From Thermoanaerobaculia bacterium (GTDB taxonomy: Bacteria > Acidobacteriota > Thermoanaerobaculia > Multivoradales > J023): a DNA stretch of 64,000 nucleotides. Positions within the stretch are counted from its first letter, which is position 1. Each line of letters opens with the position of its first letter. Positions 1 to 9,344 of this stretch are shown here, in pieces. Both the position numbers and the translations under genes were made by a program. The stretch spans positions 124,001 to 188,000 of the forward strand of contig JAUIJL010000016.1 of the NCBI GenBank assembly GCA_030431255.1. The letters run 5' to 3'. The notes under the pieces are model-generated. The model did no database searches and had not been told where the DNA came from. It was given only the letters and a program-made list of their open reading frames with translations.

Positions 1-3000
1 CAGCTCACGGCTTTGCAGTGGGTCGAGGCCGAGTCGAAAAGATTCGGCGGCCAGGGCACGGTCCATGACCCGAGCCGTCATCCGGCGGGCCAGATCTTTG
101 AGGTGAGGTAAGCCGAGGCGCTCGCCGGCAACGTCGAGAATGGCGGCACGACCGAGCTCACCGCAGCAGAGGTGGTCGAGGCCGTTTTGTGGCGCGGAGG
201 CGGTCGTGGTGATGGCGGTTTCCAGCTCTTCGCGCAGCCGGTCGTCGCGGAGAGCCGGAGGTGTGTACAACCTGGCCAAGGCGATGCCGGGGGCACCATG
301 GCACCATCCGGTTCGCCACAGGCGAGTGGTGGCATCGCCTCCCTTCTCTTCGGCTAGGAGAACCGGCCAATTTCCACGCCGGCCATGGAGCATGGCCCGC
401 TCGTAAGCCACGCAGGCAGCCGCCGCCACCCGATACCTTTCATGTCCCGTAGCTTCGCCCAGAGCAAATAGGGCACGAGCGATCCCGGCTTGGCCGTGGG
501 CCCAACCGGCAAGGAGAAGACCGGTGGGAGCCGCCCAACCCGCGCCGCCAGATGCGGCGGCCCGTTGATGCTCCAGGAGGTGATCGCCGCAACAGCGAGC
601 CAGGTCGAGGAAATCCTCCTCACCGACGGAGGAGCACAGGGTCAAGAGACCGAGGATCAGCCCAGCCGTTCCCTTTTCAACGTCGAATCGACGGTCTCGG
701 CAAACGGCTTTTGCGCTCAGCTCGCGGTTCAAAGTCACGGCCACGTCGAGCGGTGTTTTCACCTGGGTGAGCTCCGCCAGCCAAGTCAAACCGAAGAGCA
801 CGGAGCCGACGCCGCTGAATCCACCCAACCCGAAATCCTCGACGAGCTGATCGGCTCCGACCTTCACCTCGGCGAGCCGGGTGGCCGCCTCGCGGTAGCT
901 CGACTCGTCGGGTCGATGGCGGCTCACCGCAGCAAAGAAGAGAGCCAACCCCAGACGTCCCCGTTGAATCGACAGATTTCCAGTGTCGATGCGAGTTTCG
1001 GGGTGAGCCTCGAGAAGGCGGTCCGCGATGGTGCAGCTCCAAGCTTGGAAATGGTGGCTCAAGGTCTCGGCGTCCATCTCCTCAAAACTGGCCTGCTCGG
1101 GAGCCCTCAGTCGGGAAAAGGGCAAGGACTCGGCGGGTCGCAGGGCCCTTTGGATCAAATTCGTCTGGTGGACGAGATCTTCTTCACAGAGCCCGGCGAT
1201 TCGGCGGCGAACGGCATCGAGCCCCGACAGCTCGACGGCGCCTTCGACGTGGTGCCGAGCCGTCTCGTCGGAGTAGATGTCATCGGTGCCTTCGACATCT
1301 AGGGTGAAGTGAGGAATGTCGCGATCGATCAAAGCGTGGCGCTCGACAGCAGCCAAGGACCAAAGCTTGGGAGCGCTATCGGACTCGGGAAGCCCACTTT
1401 GCAGCGCCTCGCACAACAAGCTCTGCCGCAATCCCAACTTTTGATTGCGGGGTACCGCCAACAACGACAACGTCGTGGCGTAATCCTGACTCGGGCGCAA
1501 GAGCAGGCGTGCCCGAGCTCCACGGAAGCAGTCGAGAGGTCCCAAAGCGCTCGACAGCAGCTCCCGGTGATCCAGAAAGAACCGATAAGCCTCGTCGAAT
1601 CCCCGAACGATCGCTTCGACATGATCTTCCGGTCGGGTCGGCCGTCCCTCGAGTTGAAAAACATTGGCGCCGAGCACCCCTTGAAGCTCTCCGGCCTCAA
1701 CTTTGATCCTATCGGTCCCTAGGTGGGTCCAGGCCCTGCCGGAACCGGCGGTGCGGCGCTGCGGCTCGGCGCGCAGGCCTCCCCATTCACGGATTTTTCC
1801 CCCGTCGCCCACGCCCACTTGAATCAATAAGCCGGATTCCAAACAATCCGTCTCCGGTGAGGGTTCTAGGTGGGAGCCGAGGCGTGCAAAGACGGGTTGA
1901 AGAAACATTTCCGCATCGACGACCGCCGGCCCCCGGGCCGTCGCGACCAGGTTTTCAGCATGCAGATCACGGGCTCGCAGCACGTAGGCCAGAGCGACTA
2001 AGGCCCCGGCCCGTCGGTAGTATTCCTCGACAGGAATGCCCGACTCCGCCGGGCGCAGCCATTGTTGCCAGCCGTAGCCGGGTCGAGACAGGGTGGGGGG
2101 TGTCGGCAGCTCGGCGGGAAACCCTGAGAGCTCGAGATGCTTGAGAAAGTCCCCCAGGGCTCGCTCTAGATTCAGCGAGCGTGGCTTGTAGGCCAGCTCG
2201 AGACCGGAGTCGAGCTCTAGTTTCAGCACTTCTTGACCGCCGGAGTGGGGGTCTGAATGGACGCACTCCAGGCGAGCAATCCGGGTGGGCTGCTTTCCGC
2301 CGAAGGTTTCGGCGAGTCGATACCGATCGTCGCCGAAATGCCGGAGCAAGCGGGCGATGGCAGCCGTCCAATTCCGAGCGATGGTCGAGAGCTGCCTTGC
2401 CAGAATGGGGAAGTGGTCGTAGAAGGCTTCGACCGGATCCGCGAGCACTTCTTCGATAAATCGGCGATAGGAAATATCCGCGCCCGCTGAAGACGGTGCG
2501 TCGCGTCGGGTCTTGAAGAGCTCGTAGGCCACAAGCTCTCCGACGGTAGCGAGGCGTCGCAGAAGGTGAGCTTGCCAAGCGAGCTGAGCTGATTCCGAAA
2601 GAAGAGCGTCGGCGGAAGGGCAGGTTTCCACCAGCCGGGTCCGGGCCCAGAGGATCCACGGAAACCAAATTTCTCTAAACGGCACCGGGCCCGCGGATTC
2701 CTCGAGACGATCCAAAAGGTCGTCTTCGTGAGGGTAGTGCGTTGCAGCGGCGGTCGATTCTAAAAAGGAAGTGAAGACTTCTTCCCAAACCGCCGGACCG
2801 ACCGGATCGGGAAGACTTTCAAGACGGCAAAACGCAAAAGCAGCCAGATGCTTAGGAATCTCGTCCCAAGCGAGGCGACGCTCCAACGCTTCACCTCCAC
2901 CGGCCCCGAGCGCTTTGGCCCAGGGATCTAGCAGCTGGTCTACGGGCAGTCGGTCCGGAACACCAGAGGACGACAGCCGAGCGAGACGTTCGTCGAGCGT

Positions 3001-3060
3001 CTCGCTGCGGCTGGTCCAGCTGGTGGGAGATTGTACGCCTGAATCGGCGAGCACGAGCAC
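1..3060 (-). CDS. lanM: Class II lanthipeptide synthetase LanM (C-terminus truncated by window start)
   Basis: Not in the ORF track because its stop lies outside the window. The minus-strand frame (codons starting at plus positions =1 mod 3) was read from GTG ~3060. It contains DUF4135-type sequence (HSDPHSGGQEVLKLELDSGLELAYKPRSL; LHAENLVATARGPAVVDAEM) and LanC zinc motifs (WAHGQAGIARAL; TGWCHGAPGIALARL; HLCCGELGRAA). Confidence 0.9.
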   Translation of the reverse strand, partial: MLVLADSGVQSPTSWTSRSETLDERLARLSSSGVPDRLPVDQLLDPWAKALGAGGGEALERRLAWDEIPKHLAAFAFCRLESLPDPVGPAVWEEVFTSFLESTAAATHYPHEDDLLDRLEESAGPVPFREIWFPWILWARTRLVETCPSADALLSESAQLAWQAHLLRRLATVGELVAYELFKTRRDAPSSAGADISYRRFIEEVLADPVEAFYDHFPILARQLSTIARNWTAAIARLLRHFGDDRYRLAETFGGKQPTRIARLECVHSDPHSGGQEVLKLELDSGLELAYKPRSLNLERALGDFLKHLELSGFPAELPTPPTLSRPGYGWQQWLRPAESGIPVEEYYRRAGALVALAYVLRARDLHAENLVATARGPAVVDAEMFLQPVFARLGSHLEPSPETDCLESGLLIQVGVGDGGKIREWGGLRAEPQRRTAGSGRAWTHLGTDRIKVEAGELQGVLGANVFQLEGRPTRPEDHVEAIVRGFDEAYRFFLDHRELLSSALGPLDCFRGARARLLLRPSQDYATTLSLLAVPRNQKLGLRQSLLCEALQSGLPESDSAPKLWSLAAVERHALIDRDIPHFTLDVEGTDDIYSDETARHHVEGAVELSGLDAVRRRIAGLCEEDLVHQTNLIQRALRPAESLPFSRLRAPEQASFEEMDAETLSHHFQAWSCTIADRLLEAHPETRIDTGNLSIQRGRLGLALFFAAVSRHRPDESSYREAATRLAEVKVGADQLVEDFGLGGFSGVGSVLFGLTWLAELTQVKTPLDVAVTLNRELSAKAVCRDRRFDVEKGTAGLILGLLTLCSSVGEEDFLDLARCCGDHLLEHQRAAASGGAGWAAPTGLLLAGWAHGQAGIARALFALGEATGHERYRVAAAACVAYERAMLHGRRGNWPVLLAEEKGGDATTRLWRTGWCHGAPGIALARLYTPPALRDDRLREELETAITTTASAPQNGLDHLCCGELGRAAILDVAGERLGLPHLKDLARRMTARVMDRALAAESFRLGLDPLQSREL

Positions 3061-3072
3061 TCCGGTCGTTTC

Positions 3073-3399
3073 TTAGAAGAGGCTGGCCTTGATCTCGACC
3101 GCCGTGCTGGCGATCGCGTTTTGACAGTTTGCATCACCCTTCACCGTCGTGCCACCGGCCACGGCTTCGAGATCGGAGCTCGCGAGCTCGGCGCCCTCTT
3201 GAACCATGTACGGGAGAACGACGTAAACCTTTTCCGGCGACTCCTCGAGCACTTCCACAGCCATGTCGTCGGGAAGCTGCATTTGGAATTGCTCTTGGAC
3301 GATTCCTTTCGGATTCCGCAGCAGAGCCGCGCGATACTCAGGGTTTTGGGTGCTGAATTTGGTAAGAAGGTCTTGCATTTCTCCGCGAGTCATCTTCAT
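3073..3399 (-). CDS. NHLP-leader (nitrile hydratase-like) lanthipeptide precursor
   Basis: 108 aa. Leader ...NPEYRAALLRNPKGIVQEQFQMQLPDDMAVEVLEESPEKVYVVLP...LEAVAGG, then short core TTVKGDANCQNAIASTAVEIKASLF. Double-Gly cleavage motif; directly upstream of lanM in the same frame. Confidence 0.88.
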   Translation of the reverse strand: MKMTRGEMQDLLTKFSTQNPEYRAALLRNPKGIVQEQFQMQLPDDMAVEVLEESPEKVYVVLPYMVQEGAELASSDLEAVAGGTTVKGDANCQNAIASTAVEIKASLF

Positions 3400-3478
3400 G
3401 AGGTCACCTCTTGAGTGGGTCCGATGGGTTGAGTCCCAGCGGACAAGTTGATGATGTTTTCAGGACGGTCCTTTACAT

Positions 3479-3494
3479 AGCAGATCCTGTGCCA
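3479..3494 (-). promoter_or_regulatory. Candidate sigma-54 (-24/-12) promoter for the lanthipeptide precursor
   Basis: Minus strand TGGCACAGGATCTGCT against consensus TGGCACRNNNNTTGCW. GG and GC are separated by exactly 10 nt, about 80 nt upstream of the precursor start, with a sigma-54 activator gene adjacent. Confidence 0.72.
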
Positions 3495-3642
3495 ACACCG
3501 CGCGAGACCCATAAACGTATCTGTTCGTCGTTGTTTACACGCGATCGCACAAGAAATTCGTGCGGGTCCGGCGCGAGCGAATTCGAGCTCGATCTCCAGA
3601 AAACGGAGCTGGGGCTCCATCCGCGAAGCTGGCCGACCCGAC

Positions 3643-4760
3643 TCAAAGACTTCTCTTTCCGGGCTTCAATCGGTGGTGCCGCAGAAAATCCATGAATTTC
3701 TGATATTCCGAAAGATTTAGAGACCAACGAGTGACGAGATTGCGATAGGAACCGAGGGTGTCGCGGAGCCCGAGAGCGACCAGCTCACACACCTCGTTGC
3801 GATTGAGATCCCGCTCCATGAAAGGTTTTTGCACCAGGTCCCAGAAGTTTCCCTCGCCTTGCTCCAGGCGACGATAGAGCTCCTCTACGACGGCAGCTTC
3901 CGGCCTCCATTCGGGCTGAAGTCGGTCCTGGAAATCCCTCGGCTCGATGGTCGAGCTTCGAGCCATGGCGAAAGCCGCCGTGGTCAAACCGATCAGCTCG
4001 CGGACATTGCCGGGCCAACGATAGCCGGCGAGGAGCTCCAGAGCGTCGGGAGAGAATCGTTTCGAGTCGCCGTATCTTTGCTTCAATTGACGAAGCACGT
4101 GGTCGGTCAGCAACCGCCAGTCATCCTCTCGCTCGCGCAGTGGCGGCACGTCGAGGCGAAAGAAGTGCAGGCGAAACAGCAGATCGCGACGGAATCCTTC
4201 GTCGGCGGCCAGCTGATTCAAGGGGCGATTCGTCGCGGCGACGATACGTACATCGGTCTTGCAGCTACGGGACGATCCCAGGGGCTGAAACTCCCCCTCT
4301 GCCAAGGTTCGCAGCAGCATGGTCTGCGCTCCGAGATGGAGGTCTCCGACCTCGTCGAGAAAGACGACGCCTCCATCGGCGATTTCAAAGCTGCCTTTTC
4401 GGTTCGTGGTCGCTCCGGTGAAGCTCCCACGTTTGTGACCGAAGAGCTCGCTGATGGTGGTGTTGGTGTCTTGGAATCGCGGACAATTCACCGAAACGTA
4501 GGGGCTTTCGGTTCGGTTGCCCAAAAGATAGAGCGTTTTGGCCAGCAGCTCCTTGCCGACACCGCTCTCCCCGCGGATCAGCACGGGCTCATCGAATGAA
4601 GCGATTTTCCCAGCTCTCTCGAGCAGATCTTCTATTTGGGGCGAAAGGCCGACGATTTCGACGGCTTGTTCCGGACCCCAGGTCTGCTTCGAGAGCCTGT
4701 AGACTTCCTGTGCCGGCGCAGAGATGTCTCGGCTTGTTCGAGTAGCAATGATTTCTTCCC
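3643..4760 (-). CDS. Sigma-54 interaction-domain AAA+ regulator (possible frameshift near its 5' end; full gene may start ~4814)
   Basis: GESGVGKE Walker A, ELFGHKRGSFTGA (GAFTGA variant), GGVVFLDEVGD Walker B, NVRELI. The track ORF starts at an internal GTG (4584). In-frame coding-like sequence (EVYRLSKQTWGPEQAVEIVGLSPQIEDLLERAGKIASFDEP) extends upstream to a TGA next to a G6 run. Confidence 0.85.
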
Positions 4761-4972
4761 CCCTTCAGGACGCACCGAACGGCCGGCGAGCCGGCTAGGT
4801 GCTTCGAGAGACATCAAACGAAAGATTGAGTATACTTCGCCTCGGCCCAGCCAGAAGGTGTTCCGAGCAGTGGTGGGGCATACGAAACCACCAGCTCGAA
4901 ATTTAGCTGTAAGCTTGCTCAGGCAGGCTGCGCGAGATCGAATATTCTTAATCTTAAGCAGAGGGTATCCCT

Positions 4973-5803
4973 TTGGTCAAGTCCAGTGATGGGAAGGGTG
5001 ACGAAGACTTGTTGCTGCGCGTGCGCGCGGGCAGCACGATCGTCGAGGAAGGGCGGATCGGCTCGGAGATGTATCTCATCGCCGAGGGCGAGGTGGAGAT
5101 TTTTCGCCGTCTCGGACACGGTGAGCGCAAGGTGGCTCGATTGTCTCGCGGTGACTTCTTCGGCGAGATGGCGGTGTTGGAGCAGGGCACGCCCTACGGG
5201 GCTTCCGCCAGAGCCGTCAGCGACTGTCGCCTGCTGCCTGTCGGCTCGGCGGAGCTGGATTTTTTCCTGCGAGAGCATCCGGACATCACCCTTCGGCTGT
5301 TGAGGCATCTAGCACACCGTGTGCGCACCCAGGAGAATGAAACGCAGCGGGTCAACGAGGTCGCTGCGGGTGTTTTCGCAGAAGTCCCCAAGGAGCGCCT
5401 GCACGGCATGGAGCCGGTGACGGTTCGCAAATCCGAGCAGGCCGCCGGACCGGCCGCCAAGTTGCTCCATGAGCCTTCGGAAACCGAGCTCGACCTATAC
5501 GACGGTCAGACCGTCGTGGTCGGCCGGTTCGATCCGGTGACTCGAAGCTCGACCGACATCGATCTCGGAGCTTTGGATCCCGATCGAGCCCTGAGCCGTC
5601 GTCATGCCAAGATCTGGTGCCGAGACGGCCGCTGGTACCTCAGTGAAGAGATGGCGGTACGCAACGGAACTTATGTCGGGCGACGAAAAGTCCAGCCGGG
5701 TGAGGAATTGGAGATCCACGATGGAGACGTGTTGCGGTTCGCTTTGGTGGAGCTGAGATTTCGCACCCTGAGCGGAGGGCAAGACCGTGACGCTAGCGGT
5801 TGA
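4973..5803 (+). CDS. Cyclic nucleotide-binding domain plus FHA domain protein
   Basis: N-terminal cNMP-like IVEEGRIGSEMYLIAEGEVEIF...GDFFGEMAVLEQG; C-terminal FHA-like VVGRFDP...LSRRHAKI...NGTYVGRRKV. Confidence 0.85.
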   Translation: MVKSSDGKGDEDLLLRVRAGSTIVEEGRIGSEMYLIAEGEVEIFRRLGHGERKVARLSRGDFFGEMAVLEQGTPYGASARAVSDCRLLPVGSAELDFFLREHPDITLRLLRHLAHRVRTQENETQRVNEVAAGVFAEVPKERLHGMEPVTVRKSEQAAGPAAKLLHEPSETELDLYDGQTVVVGRFDPVTRSSTDIDLGALDPDRALSRRHAKIWCRDGRWYLSEEMAVRNGTYVGRRKVQPGEELEIHDGDVLRFALVELRFRTLSGGQDRDASG

Positions 5804-6272
5804 GAAAACGACTGCCGGTCCGTCGGTGGTGCTCAGCCTTGCGGGGCGGATCCGAGGGGCAGACTTGGCGGTCCTCGAAGCGGTATTGCTCGACGAAATC
5901 AACGACGGCTGCCGCAGCCTGTTGGTGGATCTCTCCAGTGTCGACCATCTCGTCGGCGCCGCTTTGCCTAAGTTGGTCTCGACCGGCCGTCGGCTCAAGG
6001 GCTACGGAGGACGATTCGCTGTTGCCGGTCCCTTCCGCCCCGAGGTCAGGGAGCTGTTCGAACGGGCCGACTTGGCGAACGATCTGCGGATCGTGGCGAC
6101 CCGGCGGCACGGTGTCCAGTGGCTCACACAGCAAGGGCAGCTTCAGTCCAAAGCCAAGCTGGCGAGAGAGCTCTTGGCCCACGGAGATGAACCGGCGTCC
6201 AAGGTGACCGTCAAGAAGAGGCGGGACCTCAAACGCTTGAGCCGCTTGGCGGCACGGATTCTCAACGCCTGA
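5787..6272 (+). CDS. STAS-domain protein (anti-sigma factor antagonist-like)
   Basis: VVLSLAGRIRGADLAVLEAVLLDEINDGCRSLLVDLSSVDHLVGAALPKLVSTGRRL; overlaps the 3' end of the cNMP/FHA gene. Confidence 0.75.
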   Translation: MTLAVEKTTAGPSVVLSLAGRIRGADLAVLEAVLLDEINDGCRSLLVDLSSVDHLVGAALPKLVSTGRRLKGYGGRFAVAGPFRPEVRELFERADLANDLRIVATRRHGVQWLTQQGQLQSKAKLARELLAHGDEPASKVTVKKRRDLKRLSRLAARILNA

Positions 6273-6579
6273 GCGTCGCTCGAGCCTCGAAGGACCGCCG
6301 GGAACAAGCATTTTCTTGTTGCTCGCCGGACCGTGCTTGGATACAATCCTAAAACCAAGACCGATGCCTCGAAGGAAAGCTGTCCAGGCTATCTCACGTG
6401 ACGCCACGTGGAGAAGGGTCTTTGGAATAAAATAGAAAGATATATTTCCTTCACTCCGTTCGCGCCTGATGGGATTCCGCCTAGACTTATTTTGATTCGG
6501 TTTGATTCGATAAGGTTTGGGCCGGCTGTAGATCTGGTGATGGTTTGAGTGTAAATCTAGACACCTCGGGAGGTTAGTC

Positions 6580-9168
6580 GTGAAGCTCTTTGGACTGAAA
6601 ATAATAGTTTTTCTGGTGGCCGCAAGCGCATTCGCAGCCGACCCGCCCGCCCTCGATACCTTGGATCCGCAGCTTTATTCAAACCCCCCGCGGGGCGTGA
6701 TCGAAGGGTGTCTCACCGACAGAAGCGGTCGCCGATCGACGGAGGTCGAAGTCTCAGTCGACTTGCCCGAGATCGCCGGCACGACAACAGATTCGAAGGG
6801 CTGCTTCAGCCTAGCGGTTCCCCCTGGAAGGCACAGGCTGAATTTCACCAAGGGTGATCGGCAAACGACCTCTTCCTCCATCCAGGTGCCGTTCTTGGGA
6901 ATCGTGCGCATCGAGGCGCTCGGTCCGGATTCGACGGCTCGAGTCTCTTCGAAGACCAAGAAAAAAAAGAGAACCGGCACAGGCCGCACTTCGAGATCCG
7001 AAGAAAGAATCCGGGATCGCAGCGTCATTCGAACGTCTTCGCGCGCACCGATTCCCGAATGGATCGAGTTTGAACGAGCCGTGGAGCAGGCTCGTGGCGA
7101 CACACTCACTTACGACGTCAATGGACGAGCCCTCGGAACGGCAGAGAACCGGCGATTCCAAGTGACCGTCGACGAACGCAAGTTGGATGAGCCGTTCTTC
7201 GGCATGCTGGATTGGGCTCTTTCGCGCTCGGCGATGGAAGATGTGGAGATCGTCGAGCTCGGCGTCGAGCCCGACTCGGCTGTCGGGGGATCGGGCGCGA
7301 TGAACGGGGCTCTTCGACTGGAGTCGCAAGCACCGCAAGCCACTGAAGGGGGACGCATCAGGCTTGGAGGCGGTGAGCGGTCGAGCCGGACGGTCGACTT
7401 GTCCAGATCCGACAGCTTCGGCGAGAGATGGCATTTTCGAGTGGCGGGAAGCACCTCGGAAACAGAGGGTTTCTCGGTGTCTCGCACGGCGGCGCCCGAG
7501 TATTCTCGATTCTGTAGCTCCACCGGTGATTTCGAGTGTCTTCCGGCGGAGAGCGCGGCATTGGGAACACGGACCCTCGAGAGGTCTTCCGGATATGTCC
7601 GGCTGGATCGCGATTCAGGCCCCCTCGGCTTTGACGACGTCGATGGTCTGGTGACGGTGGAAGCGGGATTCGGCCAGAGCGAGGGAATCGTTCGGCTGAC
7701 CGACTTCGGCAGGATTCAAACGGACGAGAGTGAGCAGCCTTGGGCAGCCGCACGTTTCTCGACCCGGTCTTGGCAGATCTCGGGGAATTATCGAAGCTTC
7801 GATTCGGGACGGCAGTCGGTGCTCGGCACCGATGACACGTGGGTTTGGGACTCCACTTCGTGGGCTTGGCGTGTCGCCACCACGCAATCCGCCTTGGCGG
7901 GAAAGCTGAATTGGTCGTTCGGTGCAACGAGAGAGGACGATCGTGTGGACAGCCTCGATCCCGACGGGCCCCAACGTCCGTCGATCCTAAGAGGCCGGTC
8001 CCAGAACCTCGGTCCCGGCCAAACCAATCCCAATCAGCAAACGCTGCTCTTCCAGCCTGTTCAGAGCGAGTCGGACGCCTACTACGGAAAAGTAGATTGG
8101 GCGGCGACCGACAACCTACAAGTCTCGCTCGGTCTGCGTTATGACGACGGATCTCTCTTCGATCCTCAGTGGTCGTCGAGGGTCTCGATCGGGTATTCGC
8201 CCTCGGATCGGCAGACCCTACGACTGGCTTACCATGAGGGATTCGTCGCCCCGAGCTTGGCTGAGCTCTATTTGCTCGCTGATGTGGGACAGGCGGTACA
8301 GCTCGGAGATCTCGAGCGAATCTGCGCGTTCGACGGTGTCGTTTGTGGTTTCGACCTAGATTTCATAAGGGGAGAAGAGGCCGGGAGCGATACGACCCCC
8401 GACACACGAACCGTGGCGCTCGGAAATCCGGGCCTGGAGGTCGAATCGACCCGATCCCTCGTGCTCGGCTACCACTTCCAGGGATCGTCGGATTTTTCTT
8501 GGTCCCTCGATTTATTCAACAACGAGCATGAGAATTTGATTTCGGACCTGGTTCCGGCATTCGACGCTCTCGGCCGTCCGGCCCATTCCATGATTCTTGG
8601 ATATTCGACGTCCGAGGATCTGTCGCCGGACCGAGCCGGCGAGCTGCTGACAGAGCTGGGCAGTCTGCTGGGACCTCGATTCGGAAATCTGACCCGCATT
8701 GTCGACGGTACCCCGGTGTTGGCGGAATCGACCTACGTCAACCTCGGCGACGCCCGCAGCAGAGGTGTCGATGTCGGCCTTCGATGGAATCCGGGGGCGA
8801 TCTCGCTGGCCTTGACTTACAGCTACTTGGACTTCGAGGTCGAGCGCGTGCGCTCCGGCGTGGATCCGCGCCTATTGTCCGCCAACGCACCGGAAAACCG
8901 AGTGGGTCTGGTCATTTCCTACCTCGGCGACCGCTGGGGCGTGACCTTGGGCGCTCGCTGGTTCGACGACTATCTGTGGGTCTCGGGTCCATTCCGAGGC
9001 ACTGTGGAGTCGCAAGTCATCTCCGATGTCGCCGCCCGCTGGGACTTCAGCCGCAACTTCAACCTCAACCTATTCGCCGAAAACCTGACGAGCGGAGGGG
9101 ACCATCAAGTCTTCGGCGGCGCGCTCCTCGACCGGCGCGTCACCGCCAGCCTCGGCTTCGAATGGTAG
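6580..9168 (+). CDS. TonB-dependent receptor with N-terminal carboxypeptidase-regulatory-like domain
   Basis: Signal peptide, CarboxypepD_reg-like repeat (GVIEGCLTDRSGRRSTEVEVSVD...DSKGCFSLAVPPG), beta-barrel pattern and terminal ...ASLGFEW ending in an aromatic residue. Confidence 0.82.
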   Translation: MKLFGLKIIVFLVAASAFAADPPALDTLDPQLYSNPPRGVIEGCLTDRSGRRSTEVEVSVDLPEIAGTTTDSKGCFSLAVPPGRHRLNFTKGDRQTTSSSIQVPFLGIVRIEALGPDSTARVSSKTKKKKRTGTGRTSRSEERIRDRSVIRTSSRAPIPEWIEFERAVEQARGDTLTYDVNGRALGTAENRRFQVTVDERKLDEPFFGMLDWALSRSAMEDVEIVELGVEPDSAVGGSGAMNGALRLESQAPQATEGGRIRLGGGERSSRTVDLSRSDSFGERWHFRVAGSTSETEGFSVSRTAAPEYSRFCSSTGDFECLPAESAALGTRTLERSSGYVRLDRDSGPLGFDDVDGLVTVEAGFGQSEGIVRLTDFGRIQTDESEQPWAAARFSTRSWQISGNYRSFDSGRQSVLGTDDTWVWDSTSWAWRVATTQSALAGKLNWSFGATREDDRVDSLDPDGPQRPSILRGRSQNLGPGQTNPNQQTLLFQPVQSESDAYYGKVDWAATDNLQVSLGLRYDDGSLFDPQWSSRVSIGYSPSDRQTLRLAYHEGFVAPSLAELYLLADVGQAVQLGDLERICAFDGVVCGFDLDFIRGEEAGSDTTPDTRTVALGNPGLEVESTRSLVLGYHFQGSSDFSWSLDLFNNEHENLISDLVPAFDALGRPAHSMILGYSTSEDLSPDRAGELLTELGSLLGPRFGNLTRIVDGTPVLAESTYVNLGDARSRGVDVGLRWNPGAISLALTYSYLDFEVERVRSGVDPRLLSANAPENRVGLVISYLGDRWGVTLGARWFDDYLWVSGPFRGTVESQVISDVAARWDFSRNFNLNLFAENLTSGGDHQVFGGALLDRRVTASLGFEW

Positions 9169-9226
9169 GACGATCATCCATACGACAGACTATGCCCGCG
9201 CGTCTCTAAGGACGCTCGAATTAGCT

Positions 9227-9264
9227 TACCACCACCAACCAGGGGGCCCCTGATGGTGGTGGTA
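9227..9264. terminator. Stem-loop, candidate bidirectional terminator
   Basis: TACCACCACCAACCAGGGGGCCCCTGATGGTGGTGGTA forms a long imperfect inverted repeat between convergent genes. Confidence 0.6.
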
Positions 9265-9344
9265 TTCCGAAAGTTCCGCCGACTGCGGCGTAAACTCGGT
9301 CTAAGGATCCCCAAAGAAAACATGTCGATCAGCGGGAAACTAAC

